DNA of 64,000 nucleotides from [Leptolyngbya] sp. PCC 7376 (GCF_000316605.1 NC_019683.1:1224036-1288035); one strand, 5' to 3'. Shown: positions 1-11,862, counted from the stretch's first letter. Program-made: numbers and translations. Notes: generated by a model from the sequence alone, not told the origin.

Positions 1-666
1 TAACTCAATCGTTTTTAGGCGCTCTACATCATGGGGAATGGTTGGTAGCGATACATGGGAATCTATTGCCGTATCACCGTGACCAGGAAAATGTTTGGCA
101 GAAGTGAGCGCAGGGAACCGATGTACGCCACGAATAAACGCAGCACCCAAAGTAGAAACCTCTTCAGGCGTTTCCCCAAAGGCACGGACATTAATCACCG
201 GATTGGCAGGATTATTGTTCACATCCATCACTGGTGCAAGAATCCAATTAATGCCAATGCTTAACGCTTCTCTGGCCGTACTCTCCCCCATCTGCTCAGC
301 AAGGGCGATCGCCTTATTCTTATCCTTGCGATAAATTTCAGCCAAAGCCATCGGTGGTGGAAACCAAGTTGCCCCAGAAAACCGTTGCCCCACCCCTTCT
401 TCAATATCTGCTGCAATCAACAGCGGAATATCCGCCCAACTTTGCAACTGCTTTGTTTTGAAAGAAACCTCAGCCGCACTACCACCCAATAAAATCACCC
501 CACCCACAGACCAATCTTTGATCCATGTTTGGAGTGTTTCGTTGTCTTCTTCCCACTGAGGGTAGAGGCGATCGCCATCAAATAAAAAACCAGACGACCG
601 CACCACAATTAGTTGTCCAATCAGTTGCCGTAACGAAAGCGAATCAATACTTGGTAGCGCACCCAT
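1..666 (-). CDS. Glycoside hydrolase family 3 N-terminal domain protein (beta-N-acetylhexosaminidase-like), 3' part outside window
   Basis: Read on the minus strand, the protein begins MGALPSIDSLSLRQLIGQLI and contains GVGQRFSGATWFP, NWILAPVMDVNNNPANP and SAKHFPGHGDT. KHFPGHGDT is the signature of NagZ-type GH3 enzymes, which remove beta-N-acetylglucosamine from muropeptides during cell-wall recycling. The other motifs fit the same TIM barrel. The ATG at 664-666 lies seven bases after the rbfA stop, so the two genes are probably one transcript. The C-terminal part runs off the left edge of the window, so I cannot tell whether a GH3 C-terminal domain or a fused domain follows. Family assignment is firm; exact substrate is inferred. 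Confidence 0.85.
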   Translation of the reverse strand, partial: MGALPSIDSLSLRQLIGQLIVVRSSGFLFDGDRLYPQWEEDNETLQTWIKDWSVGGVILLGGSAAEVSFKTKQLQSWADIPLLIAADIEEGVGQRFSGATWFPPPMALAEIYRKDKNKAIALAEQMGESTAREALSIGINWILAPVMDVNNNPANPVINVRAFGETPEEVSTLGAAFIRGVHRFPALTSAKHFPGHGDTAIDSHVSLPTIPHDVERLKTIEL

Positions 667-672
667 CAACCG

Positions 673-1059
673 TTAAACCACTTCCTCAGACTCAAGCTCT
701 TCTGGTTCCTTAATCTCCAACTTATTAATTAAATGGATCATGCGATCGCCTTCCTCAAGCGAACGATCTTCAATAAAGTGAATGTCCGGCGAACGACGTA
801 AACGCACCCGTTTCCCTAAAGTCCGGCGCACAAAACCCTGACTGGCTCGTAAACCTTCCATCGTTTCCGTGCGAGCTTCTTCCGAACCATAAATACTCAC
901 AAACACCTTGGCATGCTGGAGATCACCAGACACTTCCACATCCGTAATACTGACCATGCCAGCACCAACACGGTCGTCCTTAATATCCTGCATCAGCATC
1001 ATGCTAATTTCCCGCTTAATGAGCGAAGAAACCTTAGATACCCGTCGATTATTAGCCAT
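673..1059 (-). CDS. rbfA: 30S ribosome-binding factor A
   Basis: This 128-residue protein starts [20 protein letters not shown] and includes the RbfA-typical segment [19 protein letters not shown]. RbfA is a KH-fold protein that binds the 30S subunit late in assembly, helps mature the 5' end of 16S rRNA and is needed for cold adaptation. The length fits the family, with a short acidic tail ([11 protein letters not shown]). It is followed within seven bases by the GH3 glycosidase gene on the same strand, so they are likely co-transcribed. A purine-rich stretch (GGAGGTAAAAGTC) lies just before the ATG and serves as the ribosome-binding site. Confidence 0.95.
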   Translation of the reverse strand: MANNRRVSKVSSLIKREISMMLMQDIKDDRVGAGMVSITDVEVSGDLQHAKVFVSIYGSEEARTETMEGLRASQGFVRRTLGKRVRLRRSPDIHFIEDRSLEEGDRMIHLINKLEIKEPEELESEEVV

Positions 1060-2748
<1,689 letters not shown>

Positions 2749-2772
2749 TTTCTGCTGTTTGAAGAATTAATC

Positions 2773-2806
2773 AAAAAAGGTCTCAGTTTCGGCTGGGGTC
2801 TTTTTT
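2773..2806 (+). terminator. Rho-independent terminator after eno
   Basis: AAAAAAGGTCTCAG pairs with CTGGGGTCTTTTTT across a TTTCGG loop, using several G-U pairs. The T-run directly follows the stem. It sits 25 bases after the eno stop. Confidence 0.85.
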
Positions 2807-2892
2807 ATTTATGGGCGATCGCCTACAACCTCTCAATTTTGTGGTGTTATAGACTTTTAGATATCTGTCGCCTTCAATTAATTTTTCTGCCC

Positions 2893-3186
2893 ATGCGCGT
2901 ATTTATTCAAGACGATATTTTATGTATTGAAAAAGATGATGTGCCACCTTTCAAAAAAGGCGGATCTGTTGTGAGAAATAGTTATTTTTGGGCATTAAAG
3001 TCAATCTCTTGTTATGCCCCACGAGAAGACAATTGGGAATTTGATCAAGAGGTGTGGATTGCCCTTGCCAGAATGCTTATGGCCTTTACGGAATCAGGTT
3101 ATCTTGGCTACTCTGAAACCTGCCTAAAATTCCCAGAAGACACACCAATTCCAGATGTTTTGCGTTCTGTTTCTAGCTATTTATAA
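2893..3186 (+). CDS. Hypothetical protein (97 aa)
   Basis: I do not recognise this protein. The ORF is open from 2839, but the ATG at 2893 (MRVFIQDDILCIEKDDVPPF) gives a more plausible soluble start. It is mixed alpha/beta in character, with no signal peptide or membrane segment, and has the segments NSYFWALKSISCYAPRED and EVWIALARMLMAFTESGYLGY. It is convergent with the SpoIID-like gene, with only 11 bases between the stops. A function cannot be given. Confidence 0.55.
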   Translation: MRVFIQDDILCIEKDDVPPFKKGGSVVRNSYFWALKSISCYAPREDNWEFDQEVWIALARMLMAFTESGYLGYSETCLKFPEDTPIPDVLRSVSSYL

Positions 3187-3197
3187 CGTTGTAAATA

Positions 3198-4781
3198 TTA
3201 GTCACTCGCTTCCCAAAAAACAATTGAATCATTTAAGGGTTGTAGGGTGGTGCCAGGATAATAGAAATCTAGAATTTTTGCGGCTGACCAACCTAAGTTT
3301 GCAAGGTTATAAGAGCCATATTGACTCATGCCAACGCCATGGCCAAAACCACCACCGATAAATGTATACCCCGTGATTTGTTGCTGGGCATTTTTGGTAG
3401 GTTGCAAATAAAATAATGTGCTCCGTGGTGGCCCTAATGCACTTCGGATTTCATTTTTTAGCAGTTTAACAATACCTTTATCGGTTGTGACATCCAACTC
3501 TAAAACTCGACCGGAGGGCGATCGCCGAATAATTTCAAGCTTCTGAACTGACTTAATGCCTTCGAGCGGATGCTGGGTTTTTTCGAGATATTTTTGGAGA
3601 GTAGTAGCGAGTTCAGCTAAGGTGGCGGAACGTTCCCAACGGAATACATTACGGCCAGTCTCATTAAACCCTTCGTCGAGGGCGATAAATTTACGGAAGG
3701 TTTGCTCATCAGCAAGGGATGCGGAACCGAGATCCCATACTTGATTGGGAGAATCGATCACCGCTTTGAGATAGGGGCGTTCGGCACCATTCCACACATC
3801 GCTAAAGGAAGCCGTTACACCGCCCGTCGTGGAAGAATATAGGGCATCCACCAGTTCATTGTCGTAGGTGAGAACTAAACCTTTGGTGCGGGCGATCGCC
3901 TGATCGATGCGACTGGTACTGCCTTCGAGACCTTTATAAACTTGGCAATGGACAGTGGCACACATTTCGTAGTTATCAGCTTCAAACCGCCGCAAATTTC
4001 GGAGGGCATAGGTACGTGCAATAATCGTTTGGGCTTCCACCGCATTATTGGGAGCACTTTTACCAATTTCGTAAGGAACCACACCCCGCAAATAGGTCTC
4101 AATATTGACCTCATTCACTAACGAATAAGTACCATAGGCATTGGGCTGGAGTCTCAGGCGACCTGCAAACCGACTTTTCTTACCGCCGTCCTCTTGGATC
4201 TCAAATAAGTTATTGGCGGAGTATATGGATACATTGGAACGGTTATAACGGTATCCGCCCACTACAAAAGAGGCGATCGCCCGCTCCTTTAACACCTCAG
4301 AACTGAGATAAGGATTATTAAATCCTGCAGCTTTCAAATTCTCTAATAGCAACCGTCTAAGCAGTGGCGTATTGTATACATCCCGGTGGGCCCAAACCTG
4401 CCATCGTCCCGGCTGCGTAACTTCCACTTCGATCCCGCGCGATCGCCACTCTTTGGCGCTATCTTCCGCCGTTTCAAAGGTACCTTGGTCACTGAGGACA
4501 ATATGTTCAGACAGTTCTGGTTGCTTGAGATCGCGAGCACCGAGGGTAAAAGTGATCTCATTCGCCTCTAAAATTTGGGGTTTGCCACCCGTCTCAATTT
4601 CAATCCTGAGACGATCGCCCTGCAGGCTACCGATGGTCAAAGTATCAGACTCTTCCTCACCAAAGCGTTGCACAATACCAACTTTGATCTCGACATCCTT
4701 CGCGGCAGTGGGCTGGGAAGATAACACAGAAAAACCCAGTAAACAACCCGCACCAAATAGTACAGCCTTCGACTGAAGCAT
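3198..4781 (-). CDS. SpoIID/LytB-domain secreted protein
   Basis: The 527-residue product has an N-terminal signal peptide (MLQSKAVLFGAGCLLGFSVL, then Ala-rich cleavage region). The second half carries a SpoIID/LytB domain: YLRGVVPYEIGKSAPNNAVEAQ, ARTYALRN, DALYSSTTGGVT and the C-terminal GGGFGHGVGMSQYG. Members of this family cut or remodel peptidoglycan; SpoIID is a lytic transglycosylase that acts on denuded glycan. In cyanobacteria the role is not established. The protein is likely periplasmic. It sits upstream of an unrelated convergent gene and downstream of the CheA-like gene on the same strand (65-base gap). Confidence 0.9.
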   Translation of the reverse strand: MLQSKAVLFGAGCLLGFSVLSSQPTAAKDVEIKVGIVQRFGEEESDTLTIGSLQGDRLRIEIETGGKPQILEANEITFTLGARDLKQPELSEHIVLSDQGTFETAEDSAKEWRSRGIEVEVTQPGRWQVWAHRDVYNTPLLRRLLLENLKAAGFNNPYLSSEVLKERAIASFVVGGYRYNRSNVSIYSANNLFEIQEDGGKKSRFAGRLRLQPNAYGTYSLVNEVNIETYLRGVVPYEIGKSAPNNAVEAQTIIARTYALRNLRRFEADNYEMCATVHCQVYKGLEGSTSRIDQAIARTKGLVLTYDNELVDALYSSTTGGVTASFSDVWNGAERPYLKAVIDSPNQVWDLGSASLADEQTFRKFIALDEGFNETGRNVFRWERSATLAELATTLQKYLEKTQHPLEGIKSVQKLEIIRRSPSGRVLELDVTTDKGIVKLLKNEIRSALGPPRSTLFYLQPTKNAQQQITGYTFIGGGFGHGVGMSQYGSYNLANLGWSAAKILDFYYPGTTLQPLNDSIVFWEASD

Positions 4782-4846
4782 TGGGTCAACTCCTACGGCG
4801 ATCGCCTTTTATAAACCTAAAAAACAAGACGACAAAATTATCAAAA

Positions 4847-7800
4847 CTATCCCACTACTTTACCATTTTCATCCAGTAGTACTTCGCCGCGAATCAGTCG
4901 CTCCGCCGCTTTCAGCAGATTATCTTCCACATAAGGCTTTGTGAAATAGGCTTTTGCACCACGATCAGCCGCAATCTTACGATGACGTTCAGCACCACGG
5001 GAGGTCAACATCGCAATCGGAATATGTTGTAAACCCTCATGTTCCTGCACACGATTTAGCAGCTCTAAACCATCAATACGTGGCATCTCAATGTCACAGA
5101 ATGCCACATTAAAATCAGGATTCGCCAAAAGTTTATCTAACGCATCCTGACCATCCCGCGCCTTTTCCACCATATAGCCCGCATTTTGGAAGGTAATAGC
5201 AAGAAGTTCCCGCACCGTCACCGAGTCATCAATAATTAAAACCTTAAACGTTGCCTGTGTCCCAAAATCGTTATACACAGCCTGGGATGGAGGCGCAGTG
5301 TAATAGCTTTCTTCGACATTCGGCATCGGCTCCTCAACAGGCAGACCAGGCAACGAACTTTGGCTCATCAACTCAGATAACTCAAGCTCAGGTTCTTGCA
5401 CCATCACATTCGCTGGACGAGTACTACCTGGCAGTAGCACTTCTCCTTCCCGCATCTTTAAGGCTGCATCCAGCAATGCCTCCTCCAGATATGGTTTCGT
5501 GAAGTAAGCACTCGCTCCTAACTGAGCGGCCATTTGACGGTGGCGATCGGCACCACGGGAGGTCAACATTGCCACCGGGATTTTCGCTAAATTCTCGTCC
5601 TTTTGGATGCGAGATAACAGCTCTAAACCATCAATACGTGGCATCTCAATATCACAGAACACCAAATCACAAGGCAAACCACCTCGTAATTTCTCCCAGG
5701 CTTCCTGACCATCCCGTGCCTGTTCCACACGATAACCAGCCTTCGTGAAACTGATCGATAACAATTCCCGTACAGTAATCGAATCATCCACAATCAGTAC
5801 CATCGGCTCAGTTGCAAAACCTTGAGCTTCTTCATGGAAAGGTTGCGCCTCCTGCTGCCAAGATGAAGACTTACGAACACGACCTTGCGCCGCAAGTTCC
5901 AACAATTCGAGGACATCTGCTACAGGCATAATCGTGCCATCACCCAAAACCGTTGCCCCAGAAATACCTGCAGGTTTTGGAATTGGTCCTTCAATTTGTT
6001 TAATTACAATTTCTTGCTCACCGATCACCTGATCCACTTGTAACGCAAGTAAATTACCGGCACTGCGCAAAATAACAACTGGGATTTGATCAGGATCTGC
6101 TGCCCCACCATAAATAGATCCACGAGTGAGTCGCCGCTGGTGAGTTAACAGATTATTTAATGGATGTAGACGTAACCGTGAGTTGCGCCATGTAATGTAT
6201 TTCCGCTCTTCCTGCACTTCGATTCGATCAGGCGTAAAGTCCTGCATATCTTCTACACCATCCATTGGCAGAGCAATACGAGCATGGCGGTTAAGACAGC
6301 AGAGCGCCTTACAAATATTGAGCGTGAGGGGTAGACGAATCGTGAAGTTTGTACCTCGTCCCATCACAGAATCAATCGTGATGGTGCCGCGAATCGCACC
6401 AAGAGCGGTGCGTACCACGTCCATCCCAACGCCCCGCCCCGCAAAGTCATCGGCTTTATCTTTCGTCGTAAAACCTGGATGGAAAATAAAGTCATAGATT
6501 TTTTGCTGAGGCATATTCCGGACTTGATCCGGTGTCGTGAGACGTTTCTCTAGCGCTTTACGGACAATCACCTCAGGATCAATGCCAGCACCATCATCAC
6601 TAATCGCAATTACGATTTGGTTACCCTGCACAAAGGCTTTCAGAGAAATTTTACCGGTGGGAGACTTGCCGAGACGAGTACGAACATCAGGCCGCTCAAT
6701 ACCGTGGGTAATGGCGTTATTAATCAGATGGGTAAGCGGATCATAGAGTTGCTCTAGAATCATTTTGTCGATCAGAGCATCCCGTCCTTCGACATCAAGA
6801 ACTGCTTTTTTATGGAGCTTATTCGAAATATCTCGCACAGGTCGCATTAGGCGATCGGCCGCCTGGGAGAACGGAATCATCCGTGACTTGGTTAAACCTT
6901 CTTGGAGCTGGGTACTGACTTGTCGGAGATTACGAGCAACTTGTTCAGTGTCATCCACTAGGAATTCGATATCAGAGGAAGACTCGCGAACACGCACGAT
7001 CAACTCAATCATTTCCTGGGAGAGGAGGTGAAAGCCAGTGAATTGATCCATTTCTAGCGGATCATAATCCTGCCCATTACTGCCACTAAAGGTACTTTTC
7101 GCGTCAATACTATTATTCGGTCTATGGTTGCTACGATGGTCGTTTTGGTTGCGGCTGGCCAGTAGGGAACGCTCTAAGAGAGAACGTTCATAGAGATCTT
7201 GCATTCGCCCACCAATATCACTCAGGCGCTGCACTTGACCCACAAGACTATCGAGGAATTGTCTGAGTTTTTCCTGACTCTCTTCAAGGCTATTCCGGTT
7301 AACAACCAGCTCTCCCATCAGGTTGCTGAGGTTATCCAGCTGCTTAACGGGAATCCGCATGGTCTGCTCAAATGCTTTGGGTTTGGGCTGACGGGCACGT
7401 CCTGCTGTAGGAGCTGTGCTAACTGTTGGGGGACCACCCATTTCGATATCGGCTTTTTCGAGAAGCTCGACCAGGTCATCGAAGTTGGTATCTCTGGCAC
7501 TAGCGATGTCTTCTTTTGAGAGCTTCTTAGGTACCGCGGCGATCGCCGCAGCGACAGCAGATTCTGGTGGGGAAATGGTCTTCTGACTTCCTTCCACAAG
7601 CATGGTGAGATCTTGCCAGTTTGCAGCGGGATTCGTTGCTGGTTGATCGATAAAAGCTGCGAGAGAATCTAAATCAGGATATGTGGCGATCGCCGGTTTA
7701 TAAGTAGTGGTGGGCGCAACGGATATCGGCTCAGGAGTCGGTGTTGGTTCCTCTGGTGCAACAGGTTCCGCTGGAGAGCTAGATGGTTCTCCAGGGAAGG

Positions 7801-8413
7801 TACTGCGGCTAGAAAAATATTGATCTAAATCCGCTTCTAATTCCTGCTCAACTTCAACACTTGGACTATTGGCAAATAGGCTTTCTAGGCCCGATACAAC
7901 CTCTGCTGTCTCTGGCTCGCTAGTTTCTGCAAAGATGTCCAAATTCTCGTCAGCCTCTTCATCAGCGGCATTATTTTCTCCGAAGAGCGTATCCAGCTCA
8001 GATTCAATCTCAGCCTCACTCGCTGGAGGTTCCATTTCTGGCGTGAGGGTCATGCGGGCAAAGTCGAGGTCAATCCCTTCTGGCTCACTATTTCCTTCAT
8101 CACCAAAAAGCGCATCAAAACTTTCTGGGGTCAGTTCTGCGGCAGCGATATCGGGCAAAGCAGGTGTGGGATCTTCTTCTTCTTCTTTCTGTGTCTCTAA
8201 AAGTTGCTCTAAATTATTGTCAATCGACGGTACAGTCGCCTGGGGATTGATATCTGCACCAAATAAATCGCTTAATTCGTCCGCAAGCGATTCACTAGGC
8301 TCGCCAGTAGAGTCGGGGTCAGTATCGCCGCCTAATTCCCCAAACAGATCCGACAATTCGTCGTCGAAATTAGACCCTAAATTTTGTTTTGAAGAATTGC
8401 CGTTACTACTCAC
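4847..8413 (-). CDS. CheA-type hybrid histidine kinase with two receiver domains (PilL-C/TaxAY-like)
   Basis: At 1188 residues this is a chemotaxis-family kinase. Order: an acidic, low-complexity N-terminus (about 1-340) with repeated LFG motifs; a CheA dimerisation region (QTMRIPVKQLDNLSNLMGEL); an ATPase domain with N-box NNAITHGIE, DDGAGIDPE and GRGVGMDVVR; a CheW-like domain (about 740-880); then two receiver domains, each with DDS-TVRELL, FCDIEMPRIDGLELL, MLTSRGA and a YFTKPY lysine. No N-terminal HPt phospho-histidine domain is visible, as in cyanobacterial split kinases where HPt is on a separate protein. Likely role: signal output for type IV pilus motility or phototaxis. The system to which it belongs is inferred. 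The two receivers are close copies, also at DNA level. Confidence 0.88.
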   Translation of the reverse strand: MSSNGNSSKQNLGSNFDDELSDLFGELGGDTDPDSTGEPSESLADELSDLFGADINPQATVPSIDNNLEQLLETQKEEEEDPTPALPDIAAAELTPESFDALFGDEGNSEPEGIDLDFARMTLTPEMEPPASEAEIESELDTLFGENNAADEEADENLDIFAETSEPETAEVVSGLESLFANSPSVEVEQELEADLDQYFSSRSTFPGEPSSSPAEPVAPEEPTPTPEPISVAPTTTYKPAIATYPDLDSLAAFIDQPATNPAANWQDLTMLVEGSQKTISPPESAVAAAIAAVPKKLSKEDIASARDTNFDDLVELLEKADIEMGGPPTVSTAPTAGRARQPKPKAFEQTMRIPVKQLDNLSNLMGELVVNRNSLEESQEKLRQFLDSLVGQVQRLSDIGGRMQDLYERSLLERSLLASRNQNDHRSNHRPNNSIDAKSTFSGSNGQDYDPLEMDQFTGFHLLSQEMIELIVRVRESSSDIEFLVDDTEQVARNLRQVSTQLQEGLTKSRMIPFSQAADRLMRPVRDISNKLHKKAVLDVEGRDALIDKMILEQLYDPLTHLINNAITHGIERPDVRTRLGKSPTGKISLKAFVQGNQIVIAISDDGAGIDPEVIVRKALEKRLTTPDQVRNMPQQKIYDFIFHPGFTTKDKADDFAGRGVGMDVVRTALGAIRGTITIDSVMGRGTNFTIRLPLTLNICKALCCLNRHARIALPMDGVEDMQDFTPDRIEVQEERKYITWRNSRLRLHPLNNLLTHQRRLTRGSIYGGAADPDQIPVVILRSAGNLLALQVDQVIGEQEIVIKQIEGPIPKPAGISGATVLGDGTIMPVADVLELLELAAQGRVRKSSSWQQEAQPFHEEAQGFATEPMVLIVDDSITVRELLSISFTKAGYRVEQARDGQEAWEKLRGGLPCDLVFCDIEMPRIDGLELLSRIQKDENLAKIPVAMLTSRGADRHRQMAAQLGASAYFTKPYLEEALLDAALKMREGEVLLPGSTRPANVMVQEPELELSELMSQSSLPGLPVEEPMPNVEESYYTAPPSQAVYNDFGTQATFKVLIIDDSVTVRELLAITFQNAGYMVEKARDGQDALDKLLANPDFNVAFCDIEMPRIDGLELLNRVQEHEGLQHIPIAMLTSRGAERHRKIAADRGAKAYFTKPYVEDNLLKAAERLIRGEVLLDENGKVVG

Positions 8414-8663
8414 TGCTGCCTCTCGCCAAACGAAGATCGAAGAATTGACATAGTTTTAAAATTACAACCAGCATAGCTCAATCTTTTTGAGCCTCTGCGA
8501 GAAATCTTTGCTTTGTCAAAAAAATCAATTGTGTGATGTTTGTTTATTCTGTGCGTTGGTCTGGGGGGAAAACCGGAATTTTCTCTTAAGTCCTTGATTT
8601 CACCCGCTTTAATCCCCAATATTGACTAGAGGAAAAACTCTATTTTTGTTGTCAAAATTCATA

Positions 8664-9428
8664 ATGGCTGGACATAGTAAGTGGGCAAATATTAAACGCC
8701 AAAAGGCGCGGGTCGATGCGAAAAAGGGAAAAACTTTTACGCAGCTTTCACGGGCGATTATTGTGGCAGCGCGGCAAGGGATTCCTGATCCGACGGGGAA
8801 TTTCCAGCTCCGTACAGCGATTGAAAAGGCGAAAGCTGCGGGGATTCCCAATGACAACATTGATCGGGCGATCGCCAAAGGGGCAGGTACGTTCAATAGT
8901 GGAGACACGGTCTACGAAGAAATTCGCTATGAAGGTTATGGGGCAGGAGGCGTCGCTATTCTCATCGAAGCCCTAACAGATAATCGCAACCGTACCGCAG
9001 CAGATCTCAGAGAAGCCTTTAGCAAAAATGGTGGCAATCTTGGTGAAACGGGCTGTGTGAGTTGGATGTTTACTCACAAAGGGGTCGTAATTTTAGAGGA
9101 ACGGGAGGAGATTGACGAAGAAGCATTGCTCGAAGCCTCCATGGCCGGAGAAGCAGAAAGCTACGATTTTATCGAAGAAAATAGAGAGGTTGAAGTTTTA
9201 ACGACGGTCGATAATCTCGAATATCTTGGCAAAACGCTCCAGGAAGCTCAGTTTACGGTGAAAGAGTCTGAATTACGCTGGATACCAGGAACAGAAATGG
9301 AATTGGATGATGTTTCCAACATTCAGTCAGTACTGAAAATGATTGACGCATTGGAAGCACTGGATGATGTACAAAATGTCACCGCAAATCTGGCGATCGC
9401 TGCGGATGTTGATATAGCGAAATTGTAA
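8664..9428 (+). CDS. YebC/PmpR family protein
   Basis: The protein (254 aa) starts MAGHSKWANIKRQKARVDAK, the hallmark of the YebC/PmpR family, and ends in the usual acidic C-terminal region. An upstream in-frame ATG at 8622 exists, but MAGHSKW is the conserved start, so the CDS is placed at 8664. Family members act as transcription regulators in some bacteria, and recent work on others links them to translation of difficult motifs; which applies here is unknown. It stands alone between the divergent CheA-like gene and a sensor kinase. Confidence 0.93.
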   Translation: MAGHSKWANIKRQKARVDAKKGKTFTQLSRAIIVAARQGIPDPTGNFQLRTAIEKAKAAGIPNDNIDRAIAKGAGTFNSGDTVYEEIRYEGYGAGGVAILIEALTDNRNRTAADLREAFSKNGGNLGETGCVSWMFTHKGVVILEEREEIDEEALLEASMAGEAESYDFIEENREVEVLTTVDNLEYLGKTLQEAQFTVKESELRWIPGTEMELDDVSNIQSVLKMIDALEALDDVQNVTANLAIAADVDIAKL

Positions 9429-9700
9429 AGATATAACGGATCGTCAACTCGAATAGAACTATCGCTAAAAAAAATGACTTAGATTGGTGGAGTTGTCATC
9501 ATCAGCTAACCTACAGGTTATTTGTCAACTCAGAACATTGTTCACACAGTCCTTAGCTTTTGTTTAGGCAAGATACCGCATAGACTATTTCTGAATACTG
9601 AGACTGATTGAGATTTTTTGACGGAGACCCGCTCACCACATCATGGAGAGCTATCTGCCGAGCACTACCGATTGATTCACTACTTATCAACCGAACTTTC

Positions 9701-10969
9701 ATGCTTGTCCCCGCACCGTTGCCCAATGAATCAGAGAGATTAGCAACCCTCCATCGATACGACATCTTAGATACCCCCGCAGAAGCTGCCTTTGATGAGA
9801 TTGCTGCCATGGCAGCAGAATTATGCAACACACCCATTGCACTAGTCTCCTTGGTCGATCAAAAACGGCAATGGTTTAAGGCCTGTATTGGTTTAGATGC
9901 CAAAGAAACACCACGGGAAATTTCCTTTTGTGGCCATGCCATTCATCAAGACGACATTCTCGAAGTCCCAGATGCCAGCAAAGATCCACGTTTTGCAGAT
10001 AATCCTTTAGTCACTGGCGCACCTTATATCCGTTTATATGCGGGTAAACCCCTCCGAGGCTTTGATGGCAATAAATTAGGGACACTCTGTATCATTGCTC
10101 CTGAGCCTCGTACCCTCACTAAACAAGAACGCAAAATTCTCGTGTTTCTAGGTACGCAAGTCGAAAGACAATTAGCGTTAAGGCTTGCCTTACAACAATC
10201 GACCCAAAGTCTGAAACTCATTCAGTCCCAAGCCAAACAACTGGAAGCTGGCAATAAAATTCGCACGGAACTTATTTCCGTCCTTGCCCATGATTTGCGG
10301 AGTCCCCTTTCATCCATCGAGGGTATTGTGGAAGCTTTTGATCAAGATCTTCTAGATGAAGATCAGCTTAAGGCACTCATGCAAACGCTACGGCCAGATT
10401 TGGCACGCACATCGAACCAGCTCACCCATGTATTGCAATGGATACAGCAACAAATGGATGCAGAAAAAGCTCCATTTATTCCATTCTCGATTGAGGCGAT
10501 CGCCACCCAAACTCTCGATTGGGTCAAACAGAGAGCCTTCGACAAACAAGTTATTCTCTCCGCAGACTTAGAACCAGATTTATGGGGCATTGGCCAACCG
10601 GAACTCGTAAATATCGTCTGGCGTAATCTGCTCTGTAACGCAATCAAATATTCCAATCGCCAAGACAAAGTGACTTTATTTGCCTCCCATGACGAAAATG
10701 AAATCGTCCTTGGCGTAAAAGATACAGGTTTAGGCATCAATCCAGAGACTCTACAGGCTCTTCGCAATCACCAACGACAAGCATCAACAAAAGGTACGGC
10801 GAACGAAATTGGCACAGGCATTGGCTTAATGCTGTGTCGCACTTATCTCCAGAAAATGGGCAGCACACTCAAGATTGACAGTGAATTGTCAAAGGGATCG
10901 ACATTTTCTTTTCGTCTCCCCATTGATCACAATAAAGGTCAATCTAATCGTCCCAAAGCATCAGATTAA
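9701..10969 (+). CDS. GAF-domain sensor histidine kinase
   Basis: The product from the ATG at 9701 is 422 residues; a longer open frame reaches back to 9608, but MLVPAPLPNESERLATLHRY matches the usual start of this family. A GAF domain covers about residues 20-165 (RYDILDTPAEAAFDEIA, VSLVDQKRQWFKA, REISFCGHAI). It is followed by HisKA with the H-box VLAHDLRSPLSS and an ATPase domain with NLLCNAIKYSNRQ, DTGLGINPE and GTGIGLMLCR. It has no membrane segment, so it is a soluble kinase, and no response regulator is adjacent. The ligand and partner are unknown. Confidence 0.9.
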   Translation: MLVPAPLPNESERLATLHRYDILDTPAEAAFDEIAAMAAELCNTPIALVSLVDQKRQWFKACIGLDAKETPREISFCGHAIHQDDILEVPDASKDPRFADNPLVTGAPYIRLYAGKPLRGFDGNKLGTLCIIAPEPRTLTKQERKILVFLGTQVERQLALRLALQQSTQSLKLIQSQAKQLEAGNKIRTELISVLAHDLRSPLSSIEGIVEAFDQDLLDEDQLKALMQTLRPDLARTSNQLTHVLQWIQQQMDAEKAPFIPFSIEAIATQTLDWVKQRAFDKQVILSADLEPDLWGIGQPELVNIVWRNLLCNAIKYSNRQDKVTLFASHDENEIVLGVKDTGLGINPETLQALRNHQRQASTKGTANEIGTGIGLMLCRTYLQKMGSTLKIDSELSKGSTFSFRLPIDHNKGQSNRPKASD

Positions 10970-10986
10970 AACTGAGTTCAAAAGAA

Positions 10987-11006
10987 GAAGAGGTGATCGC
11001 CTTTTC
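10987..11006. terminator. Hairpin between convergent kinase and dapF genes, built on a HIP1-like core
   Basis: GAAGAGGT and GCCTTTTC pair (two G-U) around a GATC loop in the 47-base gap between two convergent genes. T-rich sequence follows on the plus strand. Likely a shared terminator. Confidence 0.5.
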
Positions 11007-11016
11007 CTTTCCAGTT

Positions 11017-11862
11017 TTAAAGAGCAGTGGAACCCTGAAAAGAAATTTCCGCAGGGCCAGTCATATAAACATGATTGTCAGCTTTAGACCATTCAATCTG
11101 TAGACAACCGCCAGGTAACTCAACAGTACAAAGGCGATCGCAATTACCAGTGAGCACCCCTGCCACCACCGATGCACAAGCACCCGTGCCACAAGCTAGC
11201 GTAATCCCAGCACCGCGCTCCCAAACCCTCATTTTGATATAGTCTGGGCGCACCACTTCAATAAACTCAGTATTAATTTTTTGGGGAAATGCCGAGTGAG
11301 TTTCAAAGTCAGCGCCAATCTCTTCTAGAGGAATCGCTGCTACATCGTCCACAAAGGTAATGCAGTGAGGGTTGCCCATGCTGACACAGGTTACTGTCCA
11401 AGTTTTACCGACGACATCGAGAGGTTGATTAACGGATTTACCCGCATCATCGGCAAGGGAAGTCGGAATCTCGGCAGGCGTTAAAATTGGCTCACCCATA
11501 TCTACACGCACTTGCTCTTCCGCTTCGAGCTGGGGACGAATCATACCTGCGAGGGTATGAATATCATAGGTTTTACCGACGGGATTACCACCCTCAAGCT
11601 GATCGATAAATCTCGCCATACACCGAATGCCGTTGCCACACATTTCCGGTTCTGAACCGTCGGAATTGTAGATACGCATGGTGTAATCGGAGCCATCGGT
11701 TCCTGGCAATGCAAAAATCACGCCATCAGCTCCAATCCCAAAGTGGCGATCGCAGAGTTTAGCGGCTTGTTCTGGTGTGACGAGAGGCTCGGTTTGCTGG
11801 CGATTATCGAGCAAAATAAAATCGTTACCAAGACCTTGATATTTTGTAAATTCCAGCGCCAT
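11017..11862 (-). CDS. dapF: Diaminopimelate epimerase
   Basis: This 281-residue enzyme interconverts LL- and meso-diaminopimelate, for lysine and peptidoglycan synthesis. It shows the two catalytic cysteine motifs, [13 protein letters not shown] in the N-terminal half and [11 protein letters not shown] in the C-terminal half, as well as [15 protein letters not shown] at the start and [11 protein letters not shown] in the middle. The length is normal. It is divergent from hfq (41 bases between start codons), so the two share a short promoter region. Confidence 0.96.
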   Translation of the reverse strand: MALEFTKYQGLGNDFILLDNRQQTEPLVTPEQAAKLCDRHFGIGADGVIFALPGTDGSDYTMRIYNSDGSEPEMCGNGIRCMARFIDQLEGGNPVGKTYDIHTLAGMIRPQLEAEEQVRVDMGEPILTPAEIPTSLADDAGKSVNQPLDVVGKTWTVTCVSMGNPHCITFVDDVAAIPLEEIGADFETHSAFPQKINTEFIEVVRPDYIKMRVWERGAGITLACGTGACASVVAGVLTGNCDRLCTVELPGGCLQIEWSKADNHVYMTGPAEISFQGSTAL

